This document shows, piece by piece, positions 32,071-41,848 of a DNA stretch of 64,000 nt. Source of the stretch: Terasakiella sp033100395 (GTDB lineage: Bacteria; Pseudomonadota; Alphaproteobacteria; Rhodospirillales; Terasakiellaceae). The notes beneath the pieces are model-generated. The model did not search any database. It was not told where the DNA came from and was given only the letters and a program-made list of their open reading frames with translations. Both the position numbers and the translations under genes were made by a program. The stretch spans positions 17,117-81,116 of the forward strand of contig NZ_JAWLVJ010000021.1 in the NCBI RefSeq assembly GCF_033100395.1, read 5' to 3'. Numbering within the stretch: position 1 is the first letter of the stretch; each line of letters opens with the position of its first letter.

Positions 32071-33731
32071 CGGTAAAGCTTTGTGCGGTTGTGCCCAGCC
32101 ATAACCATTATCTGGTTATTGAAGAGGTGGTAAAGGGCCTGCGCGCCTCCAGCCTGCCTGTGTTTATTCTGGATGACGGCAGCTCAGAACCCACTAAATC
32201 CACCCTTGCGCAATTGCATGATCCAAACAATAAAATTTTTGTCACCCGCTTTGATCAGAACCGGGGCAAAGGTTGCGCAGTGATCGAAGCCTTCCGGATT
32301 GCAAAGGCTGCGGGATATACCCATGCGGTACAGGTGGATGCAGACGGGCAGCATGACGTCGAAGCTTTACCGCGTCTGTTAGGTTTGGCGAAAGATCACC
32401 CCGAAGCGCTGGTATCTGGTCAGCCCATTTATGATGAAACCATACCGAAATCGCGTAAAATTGCGCGCTGGATTACGCATTTCTGGGTTTGGATTGAGAC
32501 ATTGTCCTTTCAGATTTCAGACAGTATGTGCGGCTATCGGGTTTATCCATTGGCAGAAAGCCTGAACGTGGCCGATGAAGAAACCGTCGGTCAGCGCATG
32601 GATTTTGATACCGAAATTATGGTCCGTTTGTTCTGGCGGGGCACCCCCACCATTATGACGCCAGTGAAGGTGACTTACCCGGAAAACAACACATCGAACT
32701 TTGATGTGGTAGCCGATAATGTGCGCATCACCAAGATGCATACACGTCTTGTGTTTAATATGCTGTTTCGCTTGCCCAGCGTTTTGAAGAACCGTCCGAA
32801 AAAGCCGAAAATTGCGTCTAAATGGGCGACTATTGATGAACGCGGCATGGCCTGGGGGCTGAAGTTTCTGGCAACGACTTACAAGCTGTTGGGGTATCGC
32901 GTTTGTTGGGTGGTGATGCAGCCGATCCTGTTTTATTTCTTTGTCACCGGAAGCGTGCAAAGAAAGGCTTCGCGCCAATATTGGGAAAAGATTTATGCCG
33001 CAGAAGGTCGGGTTGAAAAGCCAGGCCTGTTGCAGCTGTGGTCCCATACACGATCCTTTGGGCGCATGGCGCTGGATAAATTTTCCGCCTGGATGGGCGA
33101 CGTGACGGAAAGTGACCTGATTATCCCCAACGAAGAAGAACTGGAAGCGGTCATCGCACAGGACAAAGGTGTTTTGGTCTTTGCTTCGCATTTGGGGAAT
33201 ATCGAGATTTGCCGTGCGCTGTCCAAATCACGCAATGACGTAAAAATCACTGTTTTTGCCCATACCAAACATGCGGTCAAATTTAATGAATTGTTATCAG
33301 CCTATAATCCGGATGCAGCCATGGATGTGGTGGAAGTCACCGACATGGGGCCATCAACCGCGATTGATCTTCAGGAACGATTGGATGCCGGGGAATGGGT
33401 GGTGATTGCAGGGGACAGAACGCCCGTGGATGGGGATAAACGTTTGTCCTATGTACCGTTCCTTGGCAAAGATGCGCCGTTTTCGCAGGGGCCAATGATC
33501 CTTGCCGCCCTGTTGAAGTGTCAGGTCTATTCCATGATCTGCATGAAGGAAGACGACAAATACCGCGTGTTTTTTGAAAAGCTGTCTGATCAGGTCACAT
33601 TGCCACGTAAAACCCGCAAAGAAGCGCTGGATCAGGAAATCGGGCAATATGCCCGATTGCTGGAGCGTCATTGCAAAAAATACCCTCATCAATGGTACAA
33701 CTTTTTTGACTTTTGGGCCGAAGGTCAATAA
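32067..33731 (+). CDS. apeJ: ApeJ-like glycosyltransferase-acyltransferase fusion
   Basis: A 554-residue two-domain protein. Residues about 4-240 are a family-2 glycosyltransferase ('VVPSHNHYLVIEEVV', DDGS at 36-39, 'QVDADGQHD' at about 89-97). About 290-554 are an LPLAT-type acyltransferase with 'VFASHLGNIEICRALSKS' and 'VVIAGDRTPVDGD'. Such fusions attach the aryl polyene to a sugar or lipid headgroup at the inner membrane. ATGA overlap with the dehydratase gene. Confidence 0.84.
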   Translation: MTVKLCAVVPSHNHYLVIEEVVKGLRASSLPVFILDDGSSEPTKSTLAQLHDPNNKIFVTRFDQNRGKGCAVIEAFRIAKAAGYTHAVQVDADGQHDVEALPRLLGLAKDHPEALVSGQPIYDETIPKSRKIARWITHFWVWIETLSFQISDSMCGYRVYPLAESLNVADEETVGQRMDFDTEIMVRLFWRGTPTIMTPVKVTYPENNTSNFDVVADNVRITKMHTRLVFNMLFRLPSVLKNRPKKPKIASKWATIDERGMAWGLKFLATTYKLLGYRVCWVVMQPILFYFFVTGSVQRKASRQYWEKIYAAEGRVEKPGLLQLWSHTRSFGRMALDKFSAWMGDVTESDLIIPNEEELEAVIAQDKGVLVFASHLGNIEICRALSKSRNDVKITVFAHTKHAVKFNELLSAYNPDAAMDVVEVTDMGPSTAIDLQERLDAGEWVVIAGDRTPVDGDKRLSYVPFLGKDAPFSQGPMILAALLKCQVYSMICMKEDDKYRVFFEKLSDQVTLPRKTRKEALDQEIGQYARLLERHCKKYPHQWYNFFDFWAEGQ

Positions 33732-33763
33732 ACCTAAACTACAAATTTTTTTGAAAGAATAAG

Positions 33764-35308
33764 ATGCTGCACATGCCTGTCATTACCTTTGGTGAAAAGC
33801 CACTTACAATTGAAGATATCCATGCGATTGCCATGGGCAAAGCGCAGGCCCAGGTCTCTGATGATCCGGCTTTTGTGCAGAAGATTTCGGCGGGCGCGGA
33901 CTACCTTAGCGGCGTGCTGGAAAAGACAGGTGTTCTTTACGGCATCACGACAGGGTATGGTGATAGCTGCACACGCGGTGTGCCGGAAAAACTGGTTCAT
34001 GAACTGCCGATCCATCTGTCACGTTTTCATGGCGTAGGGATGGGTAAGCTCTTGACCCCACAACAATCACTTGGTGTGGTCGCTGTGCGTTTGGCGTCCC
34101 TGACCAAAGGTATGTCCGGTGTCAGTATGGACCTGATGCGCCAGCTTGAACTGCTGTTGGAACATCAGATCGCCCCTGTTATCCCCGAAGAAGGATCCGT
34201 TGGGGCCAGTGGGGATTTGACGCCGCTTTCCTATGTGGCGGCTGTCCTGATCGGGGAACGTGATGTGTTCTATAAAGGGGAGCGTCGAGCGGTCAAAGAT
34301 GTCTATGCAGAACTCGACATCAAGCCCTTGGTCATGCGTCCTAAAGAAGCTTTGGCGATCATGAACGGCACCGCTGTCATGACAGCCATGGCGGTGACGG
34401 CCTTTAAAAAAGCGGACTACCTCGCCCGTCTTTGTTCCCGCCTGACCACCTTGACCTCCATCGGCCTGTTAGGCAACCCTGAACATTTTGATGAAGTTCT
34501 CTTTTCCGCCAAGCCACACCCGGGGCAGGCAGAGATTGCAAAACGTGTGCGTGATGATTTGAACGGCGGGGTGAGCGATGAGCCGTTGCACCGTCTGCAG
34601 GATCGTTATTCTGTTCGTTGTGCACCCCATGTGATCGGTGTGTTGCAGGATATGCTGCCCACCTTCCGCCAAATCATCGAGACAGAGATCAACAGCGCAA
34701 ATGATAACCCGATCATTGATTTTGAAAATGAACGTGTGCTGCACGGTGGACACTTCTACGGTGGGCATATCGGTTTTGTGATGGATAGTCTGAAAAATCT
34801 GGTCGCCAATCTGGCTGACCTGGTGGATCGTCAGATGGCTTCGCTTGTGGATGTGAAATTCAACAACGGTCTGCCAAGCAATCTGTCTGGTGCAGAAGGT
34901 GAACGCGCGCCGATCAACCATGGCCTGAAAGCCCTGCAAATCGGGGTTTCTGCCTGGACGGCGGAAGCTTTGAAAAACACCATGCCGGCCAGTGTTTTTT
35001 CGCGTTCAACGGAATGTCATAACCAGGATAAAGTCAGCATGGGAACAATCGCCGCACGTGATTGCCTGCGCGTTCTGGAACTGACGGAACAAGCCATCGT
35101 CGGCCATATGCTGGCCTGCTGTCAGGCTGTGCGTCTGCGCATTCGTCAGGGGGAACTGTCATATGATCGCCTGTCTGCAGATGTGGCTGAATTCCAGAAA
35201 ATGCTGGAAGCCGACATCCCCTTTGTGGATGAGGATGAACCGTTGGAAGGTGTGTTGAACCTGTTGATGACACGCATCGCCAACCAGCATTGGTCTTTGT
35301 ACGAGTAA
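33764..35308 (+). CDS. MIO-type aromatic amino acid ammonia-lyase (HAL/TAL/PAL family)
   Basis: A 514-residue lyase that removes ammonia from an amino acid to give an aryl-acrylate. The Ala-Ser-Gly triad that forms the MIO cofactor is present ('GSVGASGDLTPLSY', about 148-150), as is the catalytic tyrosine in 'LYGITTGYG' (about Y59). The specificity pair (SH in histidine and HL in tyrosine lyases) reads FH here (about 88-89), so substrate cannot be assigned safely. Its place inside a pigment operon favours tyrosine or phenylalanine and supply of a coumarate- or cinnamate-type starter. Similar lyases occur in flexirubin and some Vibrio APE clusters. Confidence 0.85.
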   Translation: MLHMPVITFGEKPLTIEDIHAIAMGKAQAQVSDDPAFVQKISAGADYLSGVLEKTGVLYGITTGYGDSCTRGVPEKLVHELPIHLSRFHGVGMGKLLTPQQSLGVVAVRLASLTKGMSGVSMDLMRQLELLLEHQIAPVIPEEGSVGASGDLTPLSYVAAVLIGERDVFYKGERRAVKDVYAELDIKPLVMRPKEALAIMNGTAVMTAMAVTAFKKADYLARLCSRLTTLTSIGLLGNPEHFDEVLFSAKPHPGQAEIAKRVRDDLNGGVSDEPLHRLQDRYSVRCAPHVIGVLQDMLPTFRQIIETEINSANDNPIIDFENERVLHGGHFYGGHIGFVMDSLKNLVANLADLVDRQMASLVDVKFNNGLPSNLSGAEGERAPINHGLKALQIGVSAWTAEALKNTMPASVFSRSTECHNQDKVSMGTIAARDCLRVLELTEQAIVGHMLACCQAVRLRIRQGELSYDRLSADVAEFQKMLEADIPFVDEDEPLEGVLNLLMTRIANQHWSLYE

Positions 35309-35314
35309 GTATTG

Positions 35315-35731
35315 ATGATTTCGGCCTCGGTTCAAATACAAGCGCAATTTTACCATCTGGACCCGATGGAAGTGGTCTGGCATGGCAATTATGTGCGCTT
35401 CTTTGAACAGGCCCGCTGTGCCTTGCTGGATAAGATCGATTACAATTATCCGCAGATGCGTGACAGTGGCTATGTCTGGCCGATTGTTGATATGCGGGTA
35501 AAGTTCGTGCGTCCCGTTACTTTTGGGCAGAACATCAATGTGGAAGCCACGATTGCGGAATATGAAAACCGCCTGAAGATCAATTATCTGATCACGGATG
35601 TCGAAACAGGTGAAAAGATCACCAAAGGTTTCACCATTCAGGTGGCGGTCGATGCTGAAACCCAGGAAATGGAATTTGAAAGCCCGGTCATTTTGTTTGA
35701 CAAGATAAAAGAGGCCACATGCGCATCCTGA
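35315..35731 (+). CDS. apeK: ApeK-like 4HBT-fold thioesterase
   Basis: A 138-residue hotdog thioesterase with the acyl-CoA thioesterase signature 'YHLDPMEVVWHGNYVRFFEQAR' (catalytic aspartate included). It probably releases or edits acyl-ACP intermediates. The ATG at 35315 is chosen; a TTG one codon upstream is in frame. The end overlaps the LolA-like gene by 13 bp. Confidence 0.82.
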   Translation: MISASVQIQAQFYHLDPMEVVWHGNYVRFFEQARCALLDKIDYNYPQMRDSGYVWPIVDMRVKFVRPVTFGQNINVEATIAEYENRLKINYLITDVETGEKITKGFTIQVAVDAETQEMEFESPVILFDKIKEATCAS

Positions 35732-36273
35732 TCGTTCTGTCATGCTTGCTGTTCAGTTTTGACCTTGCTGCCCAGGACCGCCCGGTCGTCTTGGCAGAAG
35801 GGGAAGGGTTGGCTGGGACCTTTTCGCAGAAGCGATATCTCGCCGGGTTTGATCGCGCCATTGAATCAAACGGGACCTATTCCTTTGATCGGGAAATCGG
35901 ACTTTTCTGGAAAACACTGACGCCGTTTGCCACCACATTGGTGATCAATGAAACAGGCATGATGCAAAGTGTGGACGGGCAGGAAACCATGAAGATCTCG
36001 CTGGACCAGTTCCCCGCGCTAAAGACCCTGCATGATGTGTTATCCCTTTCCATGCTTGGGCGCTGGGATGTGCTGGAAGAAAAGTTTGGCACCAAGCTCG
36101 TGCCGGATGCTGATGGCTGGACGCTGTCTTTTGATGCGCCAGCCGATGCCCCCTTCAAATCGGTCTTCTTAAAAGGTGGCCTTTATCTGGATCGGTTGGA
36201 AATCATTAAGCCGCAAGAGGACAAAGATGAAATTACTTTTGCCGATCAAACAGTCTTTCAGGTGAAAGAATGA
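35719..36273 (+). CDS. apeL: ApeL-like LolA-fold periplasmic carrier
   Basis: A 184-residue protein with a signal peptide (MRILIVLSCLLFSFDLAAQ) and a LolA-like layout: 'GTFSQKRYLAGFDRAIESNGTYSFDREIGLFWKTLTPF' followed by beta strands. LolA carries lipids across the periplasm; this version likely carries the aryl polyene lipid between the MMPL exporter and the outer membrane. It overlaps the exporter gene by 4 bp. Confidence 0.78.
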   Translation: MRILIVLSCLLFSFDLAAQDRPVVLAEGEGLAGTFSQKRYLAGFDRAIESNGTYSFDREIGLFWKTLTPFATTLVINETGMMQSVDGQETMKISLDQFPALKTLHDVLSLSMLGRWDVLEEKFGTKLVPDADGWTLSFDAPADAPFKSVFLKGGLYLDRLEIIKPQEDKDEITFADQTVFQVKE

Positions 36274-38480
36274 GGCGCATTGGCACCATCGTCTGGTCAC
36301 TGGTGCTTGTCCTTAGCCTGATTATAATCAGCGTGCGTTTTGCTGATGAAATCCCGGTGGAAACAGATTTCCTATCTCTGCTGCCCGATGAAGAACAAAG
36401 CCCCTGGGTGCGCGAAGCCAATCAGCGCATGAAAGATCAGGTGACCCAACGCGTTATTGTTCTGATCAAGGCAGACGATTTTAAGAAAGCTGCTTCGTTT
36501 GCAGATGAAATGGTCACGGCTCTCATGCCTTTTGCCACTCTCAGCCAATCTGAAAAGATGATTGAAAATCTGGGCGAAACCTTGTTCCAGCATCGCAGCG
36601 GATTGCTGTCTGATCAGGACCGCATCTGGTTGCAACAGGGCGACGCGGACAAAGTCGTCAAGCGGGCCTGGGCACAGATTATGTCGGCATTCGGTTTTAG
36701 TGATGCCAAGATGATCCGCCAGGATCCTTATCTGCTTTTCCCTGCTTATCTGGCGGGACAGAAACAACCGTCTAACAAGATCAAAATGGTTGATGGCTGG
36801 CAGGTGATTGATGGCCATATTCTGTTGTCCTTCACCCTGAAAGGCGAAGCCTTTGATCAGACCTTTCAGGCAGAATTCGTGCGGACCTTTGAAAGCCTGA
36901 CCCCGCCTGAACGGAGTGACGTGATCAAGACAGGCGCTGTCTTTTATGCAGAACGTGGTGTGGAACAGGCCCAAAGCGAAGCCACTTTTATCGGTGCGCT
37001 TTCGCTGGCCGGGATCATCCTGCTGAATATTATTTTCTTAAGAAGTCTACGTCCAATCCTGCTAGCGCTGCTGGCGATTTCATCCGGTGTCATCGGCGGG
37101 CTTGGGGTGTGCCTGTTGATCTTTGGCAAGCTGCATCTGATGGCTTTTGTCTTTGGGGCTGGTTTGATCGGTATTGCGGTGGATTACACCTTTCATTACT
37201 GCTGTGATGCGGTGGGGGATGATGCATCGTCCGGTTTGCTGCGCACAAAAAATATCGCAAAACCTTTGACGCTGGGCGTGATCAGTTCGTCCCTTGGGTT
37301 TCTTATTCTTGCAACAGCACCGTTTCCAGGGTTGCAGCAAATTGCTGTATTTGCGACTGTCGGGCTGGTGATGGCCTATGTCTGTGTCATGTGCATTTAT
37401 CCGTTTGTGGATCGATCTGCTGGGGCGATGCATTTCAAGCGCACGTTCGGATTTGATCACAATTGGTGTTTCATCATCGGCGGTGTGTCTGTCTTGCTGG
37501 CAATGGCCGGGGCCTGGACAATCCATGTGGATGACGATGTGCGCCGCTTGCAGAGCCTGCCTGTGGATTTAAAGGTCGAAGAAGAAATGATCCGCAATAT
37601 CACAGGCCTGGACAATGCAACGCGCCTGTTGCTGGTCAAAGGTGCAGATGAAGAAGCGATCCTGCAAAAAGAAGAACAAATTCTGATCAAGCTTGAAAAC
37701 CTGCGTGAAAGCGGTGCGCTGGTTGCCTATCAATCCATGGCGCAGGTCGTTCCGTCCTTAAAACGCCAGAATGAAAATCGTCAACTGATCGAAGATAATT
37801 TGCTGGGGGGAAAGCTGGATCAGCATTTGGAACTGATCGGCATGAAACCGGGGGCTGGCAGTTATGATGATGTGTCTTTCCTTAAACCTGATGGCTTGCT
37901 GCCTGATTTCCGCCTTTCCCCAGAGCTGCATCTTGTCCGTCTAAGCGGGGTTACGGATCTGGATGCATTGTCTGCGCTGGCAGAAGGCGACGCGGCGGTG
38001 CGTCTGGTTGATCAGGCAAAAGATATCAGTGAGACGCTTGGCAAATACCGTGAACGGGCTTTGATCCTGATTGGGATTGCCTGCTGTGTGATCTGGGGCT
38101 TTTTGACGAAAGCCTATGGGGTTAAACGGGCCAGTCTGATTTTGTCCGTGCCTGTCAGTGCGGTCGTCATGACGCCTTTTATTGCGGCTGTGTTTGGGGA
38201 AAGTTTTACCTTCTTCAACGCCATGGCGTTGTTGCTGGTTCTGGCGATTGGTCTGGACTACGCGCTCTTTAATTTCGAAGCAGATAGCAATAAGCAATCG
38301 GCAGTTATGTTGGCCAATAGTTTATCGGCAGCTTCCACAATTATGGCCTTTGGATTATTGGCGTTAAGCGATATGTATGCCATCCATGCGTTTGGCGTGA
38401 CAATTCTGATCGGGATTTCCATTGCCTATATGCTGGCACCTCTCGTGCAAAATAAAAAACAAGAAAGTCTGAAATTATGA
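36270..38480 (+). CDS. apeM: ApeM-like MMPL/RND-type lipid exporter
   Basis: A 736-residue exporter with an N-terminal membrane helix, a periplasmic domain (about 25-235), a block of about five helices (about 240-375), a second helix and periplasmic domain (about 400-590) and a final helix block (about 595-730). Motifs of the family include 'AFVFGAGLIGIAVDYTFHYCCDA' and 'LVLAIGLDYALFNFEADSNKQ'. It should extract the finished lipid from the inner membrane, working with the LolA-like protein. Confidence 0.84.
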   Translation: MRRIGTIVWSLVLVLSLIIISVRFADEIPVETDFLSLLPDEEQSPWVREANQRMKDQVTQRVIVLIKADDFKKAASFADEMVTALMPFATLSQSEKMIENLGETLFQHRSGLLSDQDRIWLQQGDADKVVKRAWAQIMSAFGFSDAKMIRQDPYLLFPAYLAGQKQPSNKIKMVDGWQVIDGHILLSFTLKGEAFDQTFQAEFVRTFESLTPPERSDVIKTGAVFYAERGVEQAQSEATFIGALSLAGIILLNIIFLRSLRPILLALLAISSGVIGGLGVCLLIFGKLHLMAFVFGAGLIGIAVDYTFHYCCDAVGDDASSGLLRTKNIAKPLTLGVISSSLGFLILATAPFPGLQQIAVFATVGLVMAYVCVMCIYPFVDRSAGAMHFKRTFGFDHNWCFIIGGVSVLLAMAGAWTIHVDDDVRRLQSLPVDLKVEEEMIRNITGLDNATRLLLVKGADEEAILQKEEQILIKLENLRESGALVAYQSMAQVVPSLKRQNENRQLIEDNLLGGKLDQHLELIGMKPGAGSYDDVSFLKPDGLLPDFRLSPELHLVRLSGVTDLDALSALAEGDAAVRLVDQAKDISETLGKYRERALILIGIACCVIWGFLTKAYGVKRASLILSVPVSAVVMTPFIAAVFGESFTFFNAMALLLVLAIGLDYALFNFEADSNKQSAVMLANSLSAASTIMAFGLLALSDMYAIHAFGVTILIGISIAYMLAPLVQNKKQESLKL

Positions 38481-39703
38481 ATACTCAATTTGACGTGGTG
38501 ATTATCGGGGCTGGCCCCAGTGGCAGTGTGGCTGCAAGCCTGCTGGCCAATCGCGGCGTAAAGGTGCTGGTGCTGGAAAAACTGGAATTCCCGCGGTTTA
38601 TCATTGGGGAAAGCCTCTTGCCACAATCCATGGAATTTCTGGAAAATGCAGGTTTGTTGAAAGATGTGATTGAACATGGTTTCCAGTTTAAAAACGGGGC
38701 GGCCTTTGGTTGGGAAGAACGCGGCAGTTTGATCGATTTTCGTCAGAAATCATCTGAAGGCTGGGGCACAACTTATCAGGTGCAGCGCGCGAATTTTGAT
38801 AAATTGCTGGCTGATGCTGCCGGGACCAAAGGCGCGGATATCCGTTACAATCACGAAGTCTTGAGTGTTGATCTGTCCGGTGACTTATCCGTCATCCGTG
38901 TGAAAGATGATCAGGGCACAGAATTTGATATTCAGTGTAAATTCCTGCTGGATGGCAGTGGGTATGGCCGCGTCTTGCCGCGCCTGCTGGACCTGGAACG
39001 TCCGTCCAGTTTCCCGGTACGAAATGCGCTTTTTACCCATATGAAAGACAATCTGCACAGCAAGGATTTTGATCGCAATAAAATCCTGATCACCATTCAT
39101 CCGGAACAGAATGATATCTGGTACTGGCTCATTCCCTTTTCTGATGGCACGTCTTCGGTTGGTGTTGTGGTGCGCCCGGAAGTGCTGGAAACCTATGAAG
39201 GAGATAATTCCCAGAAGCTTTGGACCCTGTTGCGTGAAGCTGAAAAGCTGGGCGTCCTGCTGGATGATGCCGAAGAAACCCGCCCGGTTGGGCAATTGTC
39301 TGGGTATTCCTGTGACGTAACGCATTTGTGTTCTGATAAATTCGCTTTGTTGGGTAATGCCGGAGAATTTCTGGACCCGGTCTTTTCATCCGGCGTCACC
39401 ATTGCGTTGAAGTCGGCCAACCTTGTGGTCGATCCGCTGATGCGTCAGCTGGAAGGCGAGACTGTGGACTGGGATAAAGAATATGCAGATCCGTTAAAGG
39501 TTGGGGTCAGCTGTTTCAAGGCCTTTGTTGAAAGCTGGTATGAAGGCCCGTTGCAGAAGATCATCTTCAATTCACCGCAAGGAGAAAACTCCATCCGTGA
39601 TATGATCACTTCCATTCTGGCGGGCTATGCCTGGGATGAGAAAAACCCCTTTGTACAGGAACCGCGTAAATATCTGAAAATGGTCGCTTCGCAATGTCCT
39701 TAA
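38477..39703 (+). CDS. Flavin-dependent halogenase-like oxidoreductase
   Basis: A 408-residue flavoprotein. Seen: FAD loop GAGPSG (11-16), 'PRFIIGESLLP' (39-49), 'FQFKNGAAFGW' with K72 where phenol/pyrrole halogenases carry the catalytic lysine, WYWLIP (215-220, the WxWxIP signature) and 'FLDPVFSSG' (298-306, the FxxPxxSxG motif of active halogenases). It could chlorinate or brominate the aryl head, as xanthomonadins are brominated and some flexirubins chlorinated. Related oxidoreductases without halogenase activity share part of these motifs, so activity is inferred. Confidence 0.75.
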   Translation: MNTQFDVVIIGAGPSGSVAASLLANRGVKVLVLEKLEFPRFIIGESLLPQSMEFLENAGLLKDVIEHGFQFKNGAAFGWEERGSLIDFRQKSSEGWGTTYQVQRANFDKLLADAAGTKGADIRYNHEVLSVDLSGDLSVIRVKDDQGTEFDIQCKFLLDGSGYGRVLPRLLDLERPSSFPVRNALFTHMKDNLHSKDFDRNKILITIHPEQNDIWYWLIPFSDGTSSVGVVVRPEVLETYEGDNSQKLWTLLREAEKLGVLLDDAEETRPVGQLSGYSCDVTHLCSDKFALLGNAGEFLDPVFSSGVTIALKSANLVVDPLMRQLEGETVDWDKEYADPLKVGVSCFKAFVESWYEGPLQKIIFNSPQGENSIRDMITSILAGYAWDEKNPFVQEPRKYLKMVASQCP

Positions 39704-40239
39704 AGTCCGTCCTTACCGTAATCTTCTGTTTGTTTCTGGTCGGCTGTAGCACACAGCCGAAAACAGAGAGCGTGGATTTCCCCAAGTGGGCCCTGCCGTT
39801 TGAAAAGGTGGAAGTGGTCCAATTGTTAAAAGGGGATTATGCGCAAAAACAGTTTGTGTTTCAGGTGGGGCTCAGCATGAAAGAAGACGGCCTGTCCCTG
39901 ATCGCACTGGACAGTATGGGGCGGCGTGCGTTTTCTGTCTTCTGGGATGACAATGGGGTAACGGCGCAAAAAGCAAATTGGATGCCGGATATGGTGCGCG
40001 CGGAATATATTTTAAAAGACATTATGATGGCCTATTGGCCGATTGATGCGCTGGGCGTGTTTGATGAAAGTGTGCGCCAGGTCGGCAATGAACGGATTGT
40101 CGAAAACAACGGAGATAAGACCCTGTCGATCTATAGCCCGTCGCAGATGGATCGCTGGAATGGCAAAGTCGTGATTGAAAATCATGTCCTGGGATATCGC
40201 ATCGAAATTCAGTCCAAACGGATGAAGGGGGCATCATGA
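39694..40239 (+). CDS. apeN: ApeN-like lipoprotein (DUF3261)
   Basis: A 181-residue protein with signal peptide and lipobox LVGC (cysteine 18). The mature domain is LolB-like in appearance ('FVFQVGLSMKEDGLSLIALDSMGRRAFSVFWDDNGV'). It probably receives the lipid at the outer membrane. Overlaps both neighbours (10 and 4 bp). Confidence 0.76.
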   Translation: MSLKSVLTVIFCLFLVGCSTQPKTESVDFPKWALPFEKVEVVQLLKGDYAQKQFVFQVGLSMKEDGLSLIALDSMGRRAFSVFWDDNGVTAQKANWMPDMVRAEYILKDIMMAYWPIDALGVFDESVRQVGNERIVENNGDKTLSIYSPSQMDRWNGKVVIENHVLGYRIEIQSKRMKGAS

Positions 40240-41396
40240 CATTTTATCTGAATGCCCTGGGGATCGTGAACCCGCTGGGCTGTGGCAAAGAAGCCGTGGC
40301 GGCAAATCTGTTTGCAGGATCGCAAGCTGGGCTAAAACAAAATGACAGCTATATCCCCGATCAAACGGTCTATGTGGGCGAAGTGGATGGCGTGTTGCCG
40401 ACAATCCCGAAACATCTGGAAGAACATAACAGTCGTAATAATCAGCTTGCCCTGGCGGCTTTATCTGAAATCAATGAGGACGTGTCGGCTTTGATTGCCA
40501 AATATGGGGCTGATCGCATTGCCGTTGTGGTCGGGACCAGTACATCAGGCATTGGGGATAACGAAGCGGGCATTGCGGCAAAGGTGAATGACGGAAATTT
40601 CCCTGATGATTATGATTACCAACGTCAGACGGTGTCTGATCTTTCGAAGTTTATTCAGAAATATTTGGATTTATCTGGTCCGGCCATGACCGTATCAACG
40701 GCCTGCACGTCCGGGGCGAAAGCGGTGGCATCGGCTGCGCGCTGGATCGAAGCCGGAATTTGTGATGCAGCCATCGTAGGCGGTGTGGACAGTCTGTGTG
40801 GTCTGACGTTGAACGGTTTTAACGCCCTTGATTCTTTATCAAAAGGCAAATGTCAGCCCTTTAGCAAAAACCGCGATGGCATCAATATCGGTGAAGGCGC
40901 AGCCCTCTTCATCCTGAGCCGCGATGTGGGTCCGGTTGAATTCTGTGGGTATGGCGAAACATCGGATGCCTATCACATCAGTGCGCCTGCGCCAGATGGC
41001 GATGGCGCATTAAAGGCGATGGTCCTGGCAAAGGGCGATGCAGAGGTGGCCTATGTAAATTTGCATGGCACGGCGACACAGCTGAATGATGCCATGGAAG
41101 CAAAAACGGTGAATACGCTTTTGGGCACAGATGTCCCCTGCAGTTCAACCAAGGCCCTGACCGGGCATATGCTGGGGGCAGCGGGGTCGAACGAACTGGG
41201 CTTTTTATGGTTATCCCTGCAGCATAACAAACTGCCGCCTCATGTGTGGGATGCGGTTGAGGATGAGGAAAATCCACGTGTGCGTTTTGCCAAACAAGGT
41301 GAAGAATTTGATCCGGCTGATAAAGTGCTGCTGAGCAATTCCTTTGCCTTTGGCGGGAACAATATCTGTCTTGCGCTCAAGAAAGGGGAGGGATAA
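40236..41396 (+). CDS. apeO: ApeO-like ketosynthase
   Basis: A 386-residue FabF-fold condensing enzyme with an intact Cys-His-His triad: 'STACTSGAKA' (about C157), 'NLHGTATQLND' and 'ALTGHMLGAAG'. In the model system it pairs with ApeC to elongate the polyene chain with malonyl units. ATGA overlap with the preceding gene. Confidence 0.86.
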   Translation: MTFYLNALGIVNPLGCGKEAVAANLFAGSQAGLKQNDSYIPDQTVYVGEVDGVLPTIPKHLEEHNSRNNQLALAALSEINEDVSALIAKYGADRIAVVVGTSTSGIGDNEAGIAAKVNDGNFPDDYDYQRQTVSDLSKFIQKYLDLSGPAMTVSTACTSGAKAVASAARWIEAGICDAAIVGGVDSLCGLTLNGFNALDSLSKGKCQPFSKNRDGINIGEGAALFILSRDVGPVEFCGYGETSDAYHISAPAPDGDGALKAMVLAKGDAEVAYVNLHGTATQLNDAMEAKTVNTLLGTDVPCSSTKALTGHMLGAAGSNELGFLWLSLQHNKLPPHVWDAVEDEENPRVRFAKQGEEFDPADKVLLSNSFAFGGNNICLALKKGEG

Positions 41397-41398
41397 AG

Positions 41399-41848
41399 AT
41401 GGATTATGCCATTGAAGATTTGATTGCACACGATCACCCGATGATCCTGGTGGATCGCGTCCTTGACCACGATCAGGAAAAGATCGAAACCACCGTGACC
41501 ATCCATGAAGACACACCGTTTCTGGAAGATGGGATGGTTCCGGCCTATGTCGCTGTTGAATATATGGCACAGTCCGTTGCGGCCTATAGCGGAGCCTGTG
41601 GTCTGGAACAGGGCGAAGAAGTCCGCATTGGTTTTTTGCTGGGATCACGCAAAATCAAGCTGATGTGTGACGGGTTTGCCATTGGCGATACGCTGCATAT
41701 CGAAGCCAGTTCTTTATACAACGACGGGGAAATGGCCTCGTTTGATTGTGTCACAAAAAAAGACGGACAAACCGTCGTTGAAGCACGTCTGAATGTCTAT
41801 CAACCAAGTAAAGAAACTTTAGAAATGGAGAAACCAACCGATGGGTAG
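41399..41848 (+). CDS. apeP: ApeP-like hotdog dehydratase
   Basis: A 149-residue FabZ-related protein ('IEDLIAHDHPMILVDRVLDH', 'VPAYVAVEYMAQSVAAYSG'). It is the expected partner of the ApeI-like protein in a heterodimeric dehydratase. Begins 2 bp after the ketosynthase stop and overlaps the ketoreductase by 8 bp. Confidence 0.83.
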   Translation: MDYAIEDLIAHDHPMILVDRVLDHDQEKIETTVTIHEDTPFLEDGMVPAYVAVEYMAQSVAAYSGACGLEQGEEVRIGFLLGSRKIKLMCDGFAIGDTLHIEASSLYNDGEMASFDCVTKKDGQTVVEARLNVYQPSKETLEMEKPTDG

